In this document: positions 7,202-14,438 of the stretch, piece by piece
How the letters are laid out: the number at the start of each line of letters is the position of its first letter
Position numbering within the stretch: the first letter of the stretch is position 1
Source of the DNA: a virus
Virus record (IMG/VR): IMGVR_UViG_3300034112_002807
Coordinates: 1-60,568 of that record
Direction: 5' to 3' (one strand)
Length of the DNA: 60,568 nt
Notes under the pieces: generated by a model
What the model saw: only the letters and a program-made list of their open reading frames with translations
Databases searched by the model: none
What the model was told of the DNA's origin: nothing
Translations under genes and position numbers: made by a program

Positions 7202-7480
7202 CTACATTTGCGCAGCCCAGAGCTGCCTGATGTGGACTTCCGCCTCAATCAAGGAAGGAGCGATCAAGGGAAGAATTTGGGGCGACTCAACAAGAGCAAC
7301 TCGCCTGATCTCGGCAAGATCCCTGAAAAGTTCTTTGATGGTTGGGGGGATTGTATTGCTTGCCTTCTTTTCCTTCTCTTCGCTCTGGTCGTTGTAGCTT
7401 TCAAGAGCGAGGGCTGGTGCCATGACTGGGCTAGCGGGTCGGCATTCCTCACCATAGCCGGGGGCGTGGCTCAGAGCCAA
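7202..7480 (-). CDS. Small helical hypothetical protein
   Basis: Up to 92 residues from a TTG at 7480 that overlaps the upstream gene; an ATG at 7423 gives 73 residues. A charged linker (NDQSEEKEKKASNT) is followed by a helix (IKELFRDLAEIRRVALV) and a second helix. No family recognised. Overlap with the previous gene supports one transcript for the cluster. Confidence 0.5.
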   Translation of the reverse strand: MALSHAPGYGEECRPASPVMAPALALESYNDQSEEKEKKASNTIPPTIKELFRDLAEIRRVALVESPQILPLIAPSLIEAEVHIRQLWAAQM

Positions 7481-7758
7481 TCGACGTGAGACTGTGTTCG
7501 CTCCTCAAGGGCCTCCACCGTGATGTCGTCCCAGTTGATGGGCGGCATGGGGAGTCGATACTTATTTTTGCTCCTATTCACGTCGTTTGGCAGTCCGTTA
7601 TGCGAGCAGTAGGCCTCATACCACTTCTGCAGCATCGATCTGTCAACAAAGCCCTGCATTAATCCATGCACCTCGCCCACGTCCTGCCCCTTCTCGTAAA
7701 GCAGATGGGCGGTGACACGAAGGATTCGATTCAGGTTGGTGCTTCCTCTTGTGTGCAT
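7471..7758 (-). CDS. Hypothetical protein, 95 residues
   Basis: Begins MHTRGSTNLNRILRVTAHLL and has a Trp/Tyr-containing centre (SMLQKWYEAYCSHNGLPNDV) and an acidic end. No family recognised. It is the first gene of the - strand cluster, divergent from the ERF gene, with about 95 bases between the two start codons. It could be a repressor of the divergent promoter, but no HTH is evident. Confidence 0.55.
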   Translation of the reverse strand: MHTRGSTNLNRILRVTAHLLYEKGQDVGEVHGLMQGFVDRSMLQKWYEAYCSHNGLPNDVNRSKNKYRLPMPPINWDDITVEALEERTQSHVDWL

Positions 7759-7769
7759 ATCTCTCGCTC

Positions 7770-7798
7770 TTGACAGATGGGGCTAATGGTCCTAACTT
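7770..7798 (+). promoter_or_regulatory. Candidate sigma70-type promoter for the recombination genes, TTGACA-17-TAACTT
   Basis: TTGACA at 7770-7775 and TAACTT at 7793-7798 with a 17-base spacer, in the divergent intergenic region before ERF. The -35 and spacer match the element at 5006 in 20 of 24 positions. The predicted start near 7805 would leave a leader of about 48 bases. Confidence 0.5.
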
Positions 7799-7852
7799 GT
7801 GGATCAGGAGGGGGCAGCATCATCCTATAGTCCCTCGGTCACTCAGAAACCT

Positions 7853-8629
7853 ATGGCCAACGTCTACTCGAAACTCAACCAGGCCCGCACCGAGCTTCAG
7901 CGGCGTGAGCTGAAAAAGACCGGGCATAACAAATTTGCAGGCTACAAATACTTTGAACTTGGCGACTTCTTGCCAACAGTACAAGAAATCTTCGCCCAGA
8001 CTGGTTTGTGTGGAATTGTGAGCTACGGGGCAGAGGCTGCAACTCTCACGATTATTGACGTAGAGGCCCCTGATGACGCAAATCTTGTAATCAGCAGCCC
8101 CATGAGTTCTGCCGCTCTCAAGGGCGCTCATGACATTCAGAACCTGGGCGCAGTGCAGACGTACCTGCGTCGCTACCTCTGGGTGACGGCTATGGAGATC
8201 GTCGAACACGACGAACTGGACGCCACGCTTGGAGCACCCAAGGAGGATTCTGCCGCCCCCGAGAAGGCCGCACCCGCCCCGAAGAGGCAGCGCACTCACT
8301 CCCCTGGGGATTCGGTCGCCCCGGCCCGCCAGGCGCCCATTCAGCAGGACCTGGAAATGAAGATGAAGGAGCTAGGTCTTACGGCTTTTGGCGAGAAAAC
8401 ATTCCTGCAGCTCTGCAAGGCTGAATCTTTTAGCGCCATCGCTGATTCAAAAGCCGCCCAGGCGTACAAGATTGCAAGCGAAGAACTTGTTGCCAAGCTC
8501 AATGCTGGCAAGAACAGCAAAAACGAGCAAATTTTGCAACCTCCCACTGTTACCAAGCCCAACAAGGACAGCATTGAAGACCTGGTGCGCGCAGCCTCCG
8601 CCTTATTTAAGGGCGATGAGGAAAAGTGA
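7853..8629 (+). CDS. erf: ERF-family single-strand annealing recombinase
   Basis: Promotes annealing of single strands in phage recombination, acting with the exonuclease and SSB encoded nearby. The N-terminal 130 residues carry the ERF signature: NVYSKLNQARTELQ, GYKYFELGDFLPTVQEIF, a beta sheet, then GAVQTYLRRYLWVTAMEI and EHDELDA. A proline/alanine-rich linker follows, then a small helical C-terminal domain (about 180-230). The ATG at 7853 is chosen because the family begins near this motif; upstream TTG/GTG codons at 7799 would add an unrelated leader. The stop overlaps the next gene (TGATG). Confidence 0.85.
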   Translation: MANVYSKLNQARTELQRRELKKTGHNKFAGYKYFELGDFLPTVQEIFAQTGLCGIVSYGAEAATLTIIDVEAPDDANLVISSPMSSAALKGAHDIQNLGAVQTYLRRYLWVTAMEIVEHDELDATLGAPKEDSAAPEKAAPAPKRQRTHSPGDSVAPARQAPIQQDLEMKMKELGLTAFGEKTFLQLCKAESFSAIADSKAAQAYKIASEELVAKLNAGKNSKNEQILQPPTVTKPNKDSIEDLVRAASALFKGDEEK

Positions 8630-8940
8630 TGGTTGATAGTTTTCAGTATGCGATTTACTGCCTAGCTCTTACTCTTCCGGCGCTTATTGCAATCCAGTTT
8701 GTCTACGCCCCCAAGAGCTACAAGCCTCGCCCCGAGAGCACCTTTGTCACGGCGCATGGCGACTTTGCGGAGGGTCTGGTCAAGGCCCTTGGGCTTGGCG
8801 GGGGCGTGACAAGCGTTTGCATCATGGTTGATGCTGGCGAGGTCGTAAAGGTGCGAGTAGAGCGGTGTCTCAACGAAGAGCAGGCAACGAAAATCCTTGG
8901 CCTTGTCGAAAAACACAAAGCCGTGGAGATGGAGTCATGA
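8629..8940 (+). CDS. Small single-pass membrane protein
   Basis: One N-terminal transmembrane segment (FQYAIYCLALTLPALIAIQF), then a soluble part with a Gly-rich turn (LGLGGG) and alternating strands (VTSVCIMVDAGEVVKVRVE). No family recognised. The ATG at 8629 overlaps the ERF stop; a GTG lies one codon upstream. Placement in the recombination operon is unexplained. Confidence 0.55.
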   Translation: MVDSFQYAIYCLALTLPALIAIQFVYAPKSYKPRPESTFVTAHGDFAEGLVKALGLGGGVTSVCIMVDAGEVVKVRVERCLNEEQATKILGLVEKHKAVEMES

Positions 8941-9191
8941 CATCTGTTAGGTATGTCTTGCACCCAGGTTACATACTCAGTAAGAACGATGGCGACGAGC
9001 ACTTTATTGGCGGTCCTCGACTAGCTCGTCTCTATGGCGTAAGTCTTCGAGACTGCGTTTATGGAGACGTTCGCACTTACACGCCCAGGGAGGGCGACAT
9101 TCACCTTTGCCCGCGCTTTGACGGCAACTATCAATTGCCGGGGGCTTCTCCGCCCCCGGCTTACATCAACTCCAACAACCCAAAACCTTAG
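8937..9191 (+). CDS. Hypothetical protein, 84 residues
   Basis: Starts MTSVRYVLHPGYILSKNDGD with HFIGGPRLARLYGV and DIHLCPRFDGNY. GGPRLARLYG followed by Pro- and Asp-rich text is often seen in small phage proteins, but I cannot name a family. It starts in an ATGA overlap. A strong GC hairpin (CCGGGGGC...GCCCCCGG) lies inside the last 20 codons. Confidence 0.5.
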   Translation: MTSVRYVLHPGYILSKNDGDEHFIGGPRLARLYGVSLRDCVYGDVRTYTPREGDIHLCPRFDGNYQLPGASPPPAYINSNNPKP

Positions 9192-9194
9192 GCA

Positions 9195-9593
9195 ATGAAT
9201 CGAACTACTGTTATTTTGTCCAGTGCTGGCATTGCAGCTGCATTGGCTTTTGTTCTGTGGGGGCTTCCCCAGCTCGGCGTCTACAACCGCACCCTCTCCG
9301 GTCGTGCCGCCCTGATGGAAGCCGAGAGCACTCGCCAGGTTCGCGTGCTCGAAGCAAAGGCCAAGCAGGAGTCCGCCACCCTCGAAGCTCAGGCCGAAGT
9401 CACGAAAGCCGAAGGCAGTGCTAAGGCTATCGCCGCCCTCAAGGCTGAATTAGGCAGCAGTGATGCCTATCTTCGCTGGCTCTACATCCAGGGCCTGCAA
9501 GAGCAGAACGGCCAAGGCGAGAAAACCGTGGTTTACATTCCCACGGATGGACTGGTTCCGCTGCCTATATCAGAGGCCGGCAGAGTGAAATGA
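9195..9593 (+). CDS. Membrane-anchored protein resembling an SPFH/Band 7 C-terminal region
   Basis: 132 residues. An N-terminal membrane anchor (VILSSAGIAAALAFVLWGLP) is followed directly by a coiled coil of AEA repeats (GRAALMEAESTRQV, LEAKAKQESATLEAQAEV) and a short C-terminal part (YLRWLYIQGL, TVVYIPTDGLVPLP). This is the tail half of stomatin/prohibitin-like proteins with the SPFH core missing; similar short forms are known in cyanophages. It may scaffold membrane complexes during infection (inference). The HNH gene abuts its stop on the opposite strand. Confidence 0.65.
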   Translation: MNRTTVILSSAGIAAALAFVLWGLPQLGVYNRTLSGRAALMEAESTRQVRVLEAKAKQESATLEAQAEVTKAEGSAKAIAALKAELGSSDAYLRWLYIQGLQEQNGQGEKTVVYIPTDGLVPLPISEAGRVK

Positions 9594-9899
9594 TCAATTT
9601 CTGCCAGTAAGCCAATCAATCAACTTGGCCTGCCCAATCTCAGACCAATAGGGCTGTTCTCGCCACCAACTAAACACCTCTCGATGCCCTTTCTTTCTGT
9701 TACAGGAAAGGCAGGCGGGTGCTAAGTTTTTGGCAACGGTCAGCCCTCCTTTCATTTTCGGCTGAACATGATCAAGGCTTTCCGCAGGCTCACCACAGTA
9801 AGCGCATCTGTGATTCCATTCTTGAAAAATGCTTTGTCTGAATCGAGAGCGAAGGGTGCGAGAGTGGACAAGAACCGTTTCCTCGATCGTGGACTGCAT
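9594..9899 (-). CDS. HNH endonuclease
   Basis: 101 residues with a complete compact HNH/McrA-type motif: CAYC (C32, C35), SLDHVQP (D43-H44), NLAPACLSCNRKKG (Asn 58, C63, C66). It cuts DNA with a metal-bound His. The order of Cys pairs suggests a structural zinc. It is inserted on the opposite strand between the Band 7-like gene and the exonuclease gene, with its stop abutting the + strand stop, as free-standing homing-type nucleases often are. A packaging-associated role is less likely because it is far from the terminase. Confidence 0.85.
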   Translation of the reverse strand: MQSTIEETVLVHSRTLRSRFRQSIFQEWNHRCAYCGEPAESLDHVQPKMKGGLTVAKNLAPACLSCNRKKGHREVFSWWREQPYWSEIGQAKLIDWLTGRN

Positions 9900-9941
9900 T
9901 TGAATCAGTCATTTGCTTAAACCCTAGCCGATTTCTCAGAG

Positions 9942-10715
9942 ATGGTTCACCCCGCTTCAGGTTTTTACGTCAAGGACAATCAAGAGTATGCCTCCGTCAG
10001 TCTTGTATTGGGGGCGACAAGTCAAATGTTTGACCCGTCCAAAGAGAAGGGGCTTCAATTCTGGCGCAGAAATGAACCGGACTGGGAGGAGATAGTTATC
10101 AGGGCTCAGAGGAGGGGCAAGATTATTCATGCCGAGATAGAGGCAACCCTTCTTGGCGTTTCAACGGCAGGCCACGAAGACGAAGGGGCCTACGAAGAAA
10201 TAGTAAAATACAACATCAACGAATACTTGATGTATTTAGGGCCCCTGCTGGAAGAGATAAAAGTTGAAAACGAAGGCAGAAAAGACGTGCACCTTGAACA
10301 AGTTGTTTTTTGCCCACATGGATACGCGGGGACAAAAGATGCAAATTTTATGTTCAGAAAAAAATATTCTATGTGGGACTGGAAGTCGGTCAGATCTTAC
10401 AAAGAGTACGAGAGCGAAGAAAAGGGCAAGAAAACCAAGCCAAAGTCCAAATACAAAGATGCCTTCCTTCAGATCGGGGCCTACGCTCTGGCTCACAACA
10501 TTGGGGTCAGGAATGGCGAACTTGACACTTTGGTTGAACGTGGTGTAATCTGTGTCTGTTACGACTGGAGAGAACCTCAGCTCCATGTCCTGGAGGGGGA
10601 CGGCCTGAAAAACGCAGCGCTTGGATTTGTTGAGCGATTCGCCGCTTACTGCGAACTCATTGGCTGCAGTCTTCCTCGTCCAGTACAAGAAGAAGCTGAA
10701 GAGCTGTCTATCTAA
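9942..10715 (+). CDS. PD-(D/E)XK exonuclease (RecB/lambda-exo-like fold)
   Basis: 257 residues. Motifs in order: RGKIIHAEIE (58-67, the R..G..H..E helix), E119 in LEQVVF, GTKDANF with D133, and MWDWKSV with D146 and K148, forming the D...(D/E)XK catalytic set. A QIGAYALAHN helix near 177 completes the nuclease core. It probably digests one strand of duplex ends to give single strands for ERF. The SSB gene follows at once. It lies between the HNH gene and ssb, after a 42-base divergent gap. Confidence 0.8.
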   Translation: MVHPASGFYVKDNQEYASVSLVLGATSQMFDPSKEKGLQFWRRNEPDWEEIVIRAQRRGKIIHAEIEATLLGVSTAGHEDEGAYEEIVKYNINEYLMYLGPLLEEIKVENEGRKDVHLEQVVFCPHGYAGTKDANFMFRKKYSMWDWKSVRSYKEYESEEKGKKTKPKSKYKDAFLQIGAYALAHNIGVRNGELDTLVERGVICVCYDWREPQLHVLEGDGLKNAALGFVERFAAYCELIGCSLPRPVQEEAEELSI

Positions 10716-10734
10716 CATTCTCGCAAAACACACG

Positions 10735-11112
10735 ATGCTTTCTCTAACTGCTACCGGCTATGTTTCTGGCAAGCCCCAAGTTGAAAACAGTGACTACGGA
10801 GACTCCATCTCCATAGGCATTCGCTGTAAGGGCGAAGGCGGCAAGAACGTTTTTTACGTTAATGCCAAGTTCTACGGCAAGAAGATGGGAGTCATTGAAA
10901 AGTACATCAATGACGGTGATCAGGTGACGGTTGCTGGCATGGTCTCAATGGCAACCGAAAAAACCAAGCGGGACGGCACCAAGTACGCCCAGGTTTACAT
11001 GACGGGATCGAGCTTTTCCATTCCGCCCAACCCCGCCCTGAAGGATGCCGCAGCCCCTCTGCGCCCTCTGCCACCCTCTGACGAGGAAGACGACGAAGAC
11101 GCGCCCTTCTGA
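10735..11112 (+). CDS. ssb: Single-stranded DNA-binding protein
   Basis: 125 residues. OB-fold strands are visible (SLTATGYVSGKP, VFYVNAKFYGKK, DQVTVAGMVSMATE, KYAQVYMTGSSFSI), followed by a proline-rich linker and an acidic tip DEEDDEDAPF. That tip imitates the bacterial SSB tail (DDxxPF) that docks partner proteins, so host repair and replication enzymes could be recruited. ATG at 10735 chosen; upstream codons run antiphase through the exonuclease gene. A rho-independent terminator follows. Confidence 0.8.
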   Translation: MLSLTATGYVSGKPQVENSDYGDSISIGIRCKGEGGKNVFYVNAKFYGKKMGVIEKYINDGDQVTVAGMVSMATEKTKRDGTKYAQVYMTGSSFSIPPNPALKDAAAPLRPLPPSDEEDDEDAPF

Positions 11113-11131
11113 CCCCCTTGGCATAGCGAAC

Positions 11132-11163
11132 GCCCCTGGAGGTCTCCAACGAGGGGGCTTTTT
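11132..11163 (+). terminator. Rho-independent terminator after ssb
   Basis: A hairpin with outer stem GCCCCT/AGGGGC and inner GGA/TCC pairing is followed by TTTTT at 11159-11163. It lies 20 bases after the ssb stop and probably closes the recombination transcript. Confidence 0.75.
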
Positions 11164-11313
11164 CTCCGCGCACCAACACCTCTGCTGCTCGGGCTAAGCG
11201 GTAGATCAAAAGGTCAAAGTGCAAGCCAGCGGTCTTTTTCAAGAGTGTCGCAGTTCCAGGCCCGGTCGGGTCCTTTTGGGCGACATGAAGAAAATAAGCT
11301 TGTAAGTCCAGGA

Positions 11314-11339
11314 AAGGCCCTCTGTAACAGGAGGGCTTT
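11314..11339 (+). terminator. Second terminator-like hairpin
   Basis: Stem GCCCTC/GAGGGC (11317-11322 with 11331-11336) extended by A/G-T pairs and followed by TTTC. It sits in the 246-base stretch between ssb and the next gene, which otherwise shows no convincing coding sequence. Confidence 0.5.
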
Positions 11340-11358
11340 CAAATACTATTTTGTTTTC

Positions 11359-11589
11359 ATGGAAGATTTTAATGCAATGAAGCTCGCTTGCGAGGAAATC
11401 AAGTGGGCGATTGATCTCGGTCTTGAACCAAAGTCGTGGATTTTCGGCCTGGAGGCTTATCTTTGGCTTTTGCGAGACAATTCCGTGCTTTGCGATTCAC
11501 CCAAGATGGAATTCAGGTTTTTAGGTCGTCCGGGAATCGTTGATCACAACGTAAATCCCTGGACGGTTAAACTTATCACAGAGGAGTAA
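11359..11589 (+). CDS. Hypothetical protein, 76 residues
   Basis: Starts MEDFNAMKLACEEIKWAIDL and ends in a short VNPWTVKLITEE. Mostly helical then beta. No family recognised. It precedes the dNMP kinase gene by 4 bases and its stop region supplies GGAG as the kinase ribosome binding site. Confidence 0.55.
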   Translation: MEDFNAMKLACEEIKWAIDLGLEPKSWIFGLEAYLWLLRDNSVLCDSPKMEFRFLGRPGIVDHNVNPWTVKLITEE

Positions 11590-11593
11590 TCTC

Positions 11594-12145
11594 ATGTTCC
11601 CCAAGGTCATCGGTCTTTATAGCCCCGCCCCCGGTTCCGGTAAATCAACCATTGCTACCTGTCTGGAGGATTACAGCTATAGCGTTGTTCCTTTTGCTGG
11701 CTCTCTAAAGGGAATGGTCAGGATGTTGTTGGTTGAGCTTGGGTACACACCAGCTCGGGCGACCGAAATGATCAAGCAAAAAGACTTGGTTGTTCCAGGT
11801 ATCAATATTAGAATGAGAACTCTGATGCAAACACTTGGTACTGAGTGGGGGCGAAATGCATTAGATCAGAATTTCTGGATTAACTGCTGGAAGGAGAAAG
11901 TGAAATCTTGTGGGAGCTTTGTAGTTGCAGACGACGTGAGATTCCCGAACGAAGCAGCTGCCATCAAAGAAATGGGCGGGGAAGTATGGAAGATTGTTCG
12001 CCCCGGCGTAGAAAATGGCGAAAATCACTCCTCCGAGGGGCAGCTTGATCATTGGGATGGCTTCTCTCGTGTTATCATAAACGATGGATCGCTTGATGAC
12101 CTGCATTGCAAGATTGAGCGGATTCTAAGCGATGCTCAAGGATAA
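11594..12145 (+). CDS. Deoxynucleoside monophosphate kinase
   Basis: Phosphorylates dNMPs to dNDPs for phage DNA synthesis. P-loop YSPAPGSGKST at residues 9-19; MRTLMQTLGTEWGRNAL (around 74-90) and VVADDVRFPNEAAAI (near 110-125) match the substrate-binding and Walker B-like parts of the phage (T4 gp1-type) family. Length of 183 residues is near that of short family members. The ATG at 11594 has a good GGAG site. It works logically with the dCTP deaminase and ThyX of this phage, and could recycle host DNA breakdown products. Confidence 0.8.
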   Translation: MFPKVIGLYSPAPGSGKSTIATCLEDYSYSVVPFAGSLKGMVRMLLVELGYTPARATEMIKQKDLVVPGINIRMRTLMQTLGTEWGRNALDQNFWINCWKEKVKSCGSFVVADDVRFPNEAAAIKEMGGEVWKIVRPGVENGENHSSEGQLDHWDGFSRVIINDGSLDDLHCKIERILSDAQG

Positions 12146-12878
12146 GAATGACGATTTCTACGGTGCAAGACTTGTGGCAACCGCAAGACTGCATCTGCCA
12201 TCCGTGATGGCAAAGCAGAAATCCCCATTCTTTTTTGAAGTGATGGGCGAGATAATTGAAAAAAGAATCTACAGAGGCTATAAAACCATTAGAGGTAAAG
12301 ATGTTAAGCTGAGCGGGATAAAAGATTTCTTTTTTAATTATCATCATGGGCTTGGCATTAGAGATCTGCCAAGCTTTTTAGGTTGCTGCGCCCACCTGGA
12401 GTCAAGAGATAACTCAAAGCAAAAGCACGCCAGAAGATTTATTGACTGGCTGAGAAAAGAAGACCCGGAGTCTTTTGCTTTTCCCGCTCACTACTGGGAA
12501 TACAGGCGTCTTATGACAGCCCTAAACGAAATGAAGTGGGCGGCTGACAAAAAGAATAGATACTACGGCATGATGAAAAAGATGTATGATACGCACCCCG
12601 AAATCCTGCAAGAGATAGGGCCGGGGCGCAAATACGAATCAATTCCAGAGGCCTACAAAAAAGAAGGATACATAATAGAGCCCAAAAAACTTAGATCAAT
12701 AAGGCTTTCTCAGTACCCTACATACAAAGAGGTTGAAAAGCTGGCCAGAGAGTTGAACTCCAGGCTGGACAAGCTCAAAAACCGTGTTTTGATTGCTAAG
12801 CTGATTGAGATCTACAAGATCAACGAAGCGCTCGAACACCATGTTGTCATCAACCCTTCTCAAGACAGCGACGAGTAG
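12132..12878 (+). CDS. Unrecognised protein, 248 residues
   Basis: A mostly helical, Lys- and Tyr-rich protein (KDFFFNYHHGLGIRDLPSFL, HARRFIDWLRKEDPE, EYRRLMTALNEMKWAADKKN). The C-terminal third forms a charged helix (YKEVEKLARELNSRLDKLKNR). No catalytic motif is apparent. It overlaps the dNMP kinase gene by 14 bases and the RusA-like gene by 38 bases. A replication or nuclease accessory role is possible only from context. Confidence 0.6.
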   Translation: MLKDKNDDFYGARLVATARLHLPSVMAKQKSPFFFEVMGEIIEKRIYRGYKTIRGKDVKLSGIKDFFFNYHHGLGIRDLPSFLGCCAHLESRDNSKQKHARRFIDWLRKEDPESFAFPAHYWEYRRLMTALNEMKWAADKKNRYYGMMKKMYDTHPEILQEIGPGRKYESIPEAYKKEGYIIEPKKLRSIRLSQYPTYKEVEKLARELNSRLDKLKNRVLIAKLIEIYKINEALEHHVVINPSQDSDE

Positions 12879-13374
12879 CTTCGAGTTTTTTGTTGCTGGC
12901 TCCCCGGCTGTTCAGGGCAGCAAAACCGCGTTCGGGCGAGTAGTCAAGGGCTCAGACGGCAGACCCAAGGCCATTGTCAACATGGTTGAACAGGACAAGG
13001 GATTGGGCGAGTGGAGGTATTCAGTGTCTCAAATGGGACGCCTGATGAGGCCCAGGGATTGGTCGAGGCAGGGGATTTTCATGCTTCGAGCAATCTTTTA
13101 TCTACCACGCCCCAAGGGCCACTTTGACGGCAGGGGCAAACTCAGGGCTGGCGCCCCGATCTTTCATTCAAAACGCAAGGACTGTGATAAAATGATACGC
13201 GCTATTGGCGATGCGCTAACAGGGGTCTGCTACGAGGATGATTGCTTGCTGGTTTTTGACGAGGGCCTCAAGCTCTACTGCAATCCCGAGGGCGATGGGG
13301 AGGGGGCAAGAATCCTTGTCGCCCGTCTCGATGAAGCGAAAGCCATGGCCGCCATCAAATCACTGGGTCTGTGA
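12841..13374 (+). CDS. RusA-like Holliday-junction resolvase
   Basis: 177 residues from ATG 12841. The RusA pattern is clear: FEFFVAGSPAVQGSKTAF, IFYLPRPKGHF, then SKRKDCDKMIRAIGDALTG (D114, D116, D124) and YEDDCLLV (D133, D134). These Asp residues coordinate the metal ions in RusA-type nucleases. It would resolve branched DNA before packaging, fitting the ERF/exonuclease set. It overlaps the previous gene and is followed by a 61-base gap holding a promoter. Confidence 0.85.
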   Translation: MLSSTLLKTATSSFEFFVAGSPAVQGSKTAFGRVVKGSDGRPKAIVNMVEQDKGLGEWRYSVSQMGRLMRPRDWSRQGIFMLRAIFYLPRPKGHFDGRGKLRAGAPIFHSKRKDCDKMIRAIGDALTGVCYEDDCLLVFDEGLKLYCNPEGDGEGARILVARLDEAKAMAAIKSLGL

Positions 13375-13382
13375 CCGGGTAC

Positions 13383-13411
13383 TTGCAAGATCCCGCCCCA
13401 TGCTGTACGAT
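13383..13411 (+). promoter_or_regulatory. Candidate promoter of the cyAbrB gene, TTGCAA-17-TACGAT
   Basis: TTGCAA at 13383-13388 and TACGAT at 13406-13411 with a 17-base spacer, 25 bases before the ATG at 13436. AAGG before the start codon is a weak ribosome site. With the strong terminator downstream this makes the AbrB-like gene a self-contained unit. Confidence 0.5.
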
Positions 13412-13435
13412 TAGCAGGTAATCAACGAAAGGCAG

Positions 13436-13972
13436 ATGCCTCGTCGCAAACCCACCCAAGAAGAAACCGACCAAGCCCTTTCCGCTAACACCGAAATGCC
13501 TACCGCTGAAATCGAAGCCCCCGAAGCTACCGAGGCTGCACCCAAGGCCACCGTCATCAAGGGCGAGCGCCTGACGGGTCAAGCCCTGCTTGACTTTGTG
13601 CTTGCCAATCGCGAGCGCCCCGTCAACGAGCTGGCGTTTGAAGCCGGTTACTACACCAAGAAGGTTGATCCTGAGACGGGTGAGGAAAAAATCACCTACC
13701 AGAAGCCTGCGTTCCACGAGGCCATCAACCGAGCAAACGGCATCGAGCTGGCCCCGGCTACTCGAACCTACGCCCCCCGCAAGAACCGCGCCCCCGTGGT
13801 GAAGCTGGGCAAGAACGGCAACATCGTGGTCGGTGGCCGCCACAGCGGCGTGGCTGGCTTTGAGCCTGGCAGCAAAGTCAAGGTGGAGTCCGAGCCTGGC
13901 CGCATCACCATCGTTGCGTGGGCGGATGAAGACGATGACGCCAGCGATGCCGACGACCAGATGGACCTCTGA
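13436..13972 (+). CDS. Cyanobacterial-type AbrB transcriptional regulator (cyAbrB)
   Basis: 178 residues. After a low-complexity acidic/Ala-rich leader (1-40), LTGQALLDFVLANRERPVN, FEAGYYTKKVDPETGEEKI and KPAFHEAINRANGIEL follow the order of cyAbrB proteins (LTGxxLL, CGYYT, FxxALLxAxG). The C-terminal NIVVGGRHSGVAGFEPGSKV plus a strand is the AbrB beta-hairpin DNA-binding fold, located at the C-terminus as in cyAbrB. In cyanobacteria these proteins control nitrogen, carbon and redox genes. The phage copy has an acidic tail (EDDDASDADDQMD). Own promoter and terminator suggest strong, independent expression. Confidence 0.85.
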   Translation: MPRRKPTQEETDQALSANTEMPTAEIEAPEATEAAPKATVIKGERLTGQALLDFVLANRERPVNELAFEAGYYTKKVDPETGEEKITYQKPAFHEAINRANGIELAPATRTYAPRKNRAPVVKLGKNGNIVVGGRHSGVAGFEPGSKVKVESEPGRITIVAWADEDDDASDADDQMDL

Positions 13973-13997
13973 TACAACAGAGGAGTCATGGGAATCT

Positions 13998-14025
13998 CGG
14001 GCCCGATTCGTCGGGCCTTTTCTTT
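13998..14025 (+). terminator. Rho-independent terminator after the cyAbrB gene
   Basis: Perfect stem GGCCCGA/TCGGGCC with a TTCG tetraloop (14000-14017), followed by TTTTCTTT. A textbook terminator 27 bases after the stop codon. Confidence 0.9.
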
Positions 14026-14039
14026 ATCCGCTTTCAACC

Positions 14040-14438
14040 ATGTCACTCATTGAGCAGGCTCACGCATTCAGAAAAGCTTTTGACTTTAGCAATAATTTCA
14101 GTATCGCTGGATTCCAGCTGCAGAAGCGTCTGATCAGCGAAGAATACTACGAAGTGATGTCTGCATGTGAAGAATGCGATGTCAAAAGCTTCAACATCAG
14201 CAGCAAGATCGAACTGCTAAAAGAGCTAAGTGATCTTGTTTTTGTTTGCTATCAGATGGCCGCTTATTTTGGACTCGATCTGGACGAGGCGATGAAGCGA
14301 ATATTTGAAAGCAATATGAGCAAGCTGGGGGACGACGGAAAACCTTTGCGCCGAGAAGATGGAAAAGTGCTAAAGGGGCCAAACTACCAGCCCCCGGATC
14401 TGTCAGACTTGGTAATCGATGTCCATGTTTCGCGATGA
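14040..14438 (+). CDS. MazG-like nucleotide pyrophosphohydrolase
   Basis: 132 residues, all-alpha. The metal-binding pattern EEYYEVMSA (around 38-46) and ELLKELSDLVFVCYQMA (ExxD) matches the MazG/phosphoribosyl-ATP pyrophosphohydrolase superfamily. The C-terminus (NMSKLGDDGKPLRREDGKVLKG) matches the phage/cyanophage subfamily. Such enzymes hydrolyse (d)NTPs or alarmones; phage copies are proposed to affect host starvation signalling or nucleotide pools. Start ATG 14040 lies just after the terminator. It overlaps the next gene (ATGA). Confidence 0.8.
   Translation: MSLIEQAHAFRKAFDFSNNFSIAGFQLQKRLISEEYYEVMSACEECDVKSFNISSKIELLKELSDLVFVCYQMAAYFGLDLDEAMKRIFESNMSKLGDDGKPLRREDGKVLKGPNYQPPDLSDLVIDVHVSR

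Noticed and set aside
10236-10733. - strand frame of 165 residues opposite the exonuclease gene
   Set aside because: The + strand exonuclease has full catalytic motifs; the - strand frame is Phe/Cys-rich mirror sequence.
13355-13843. - strand frame of 162 residues opposite the cyAbrB gene
   Set aside because: Gly/Leu/Val-rich mirror of the well-supported cyAbrB gene, no motif.
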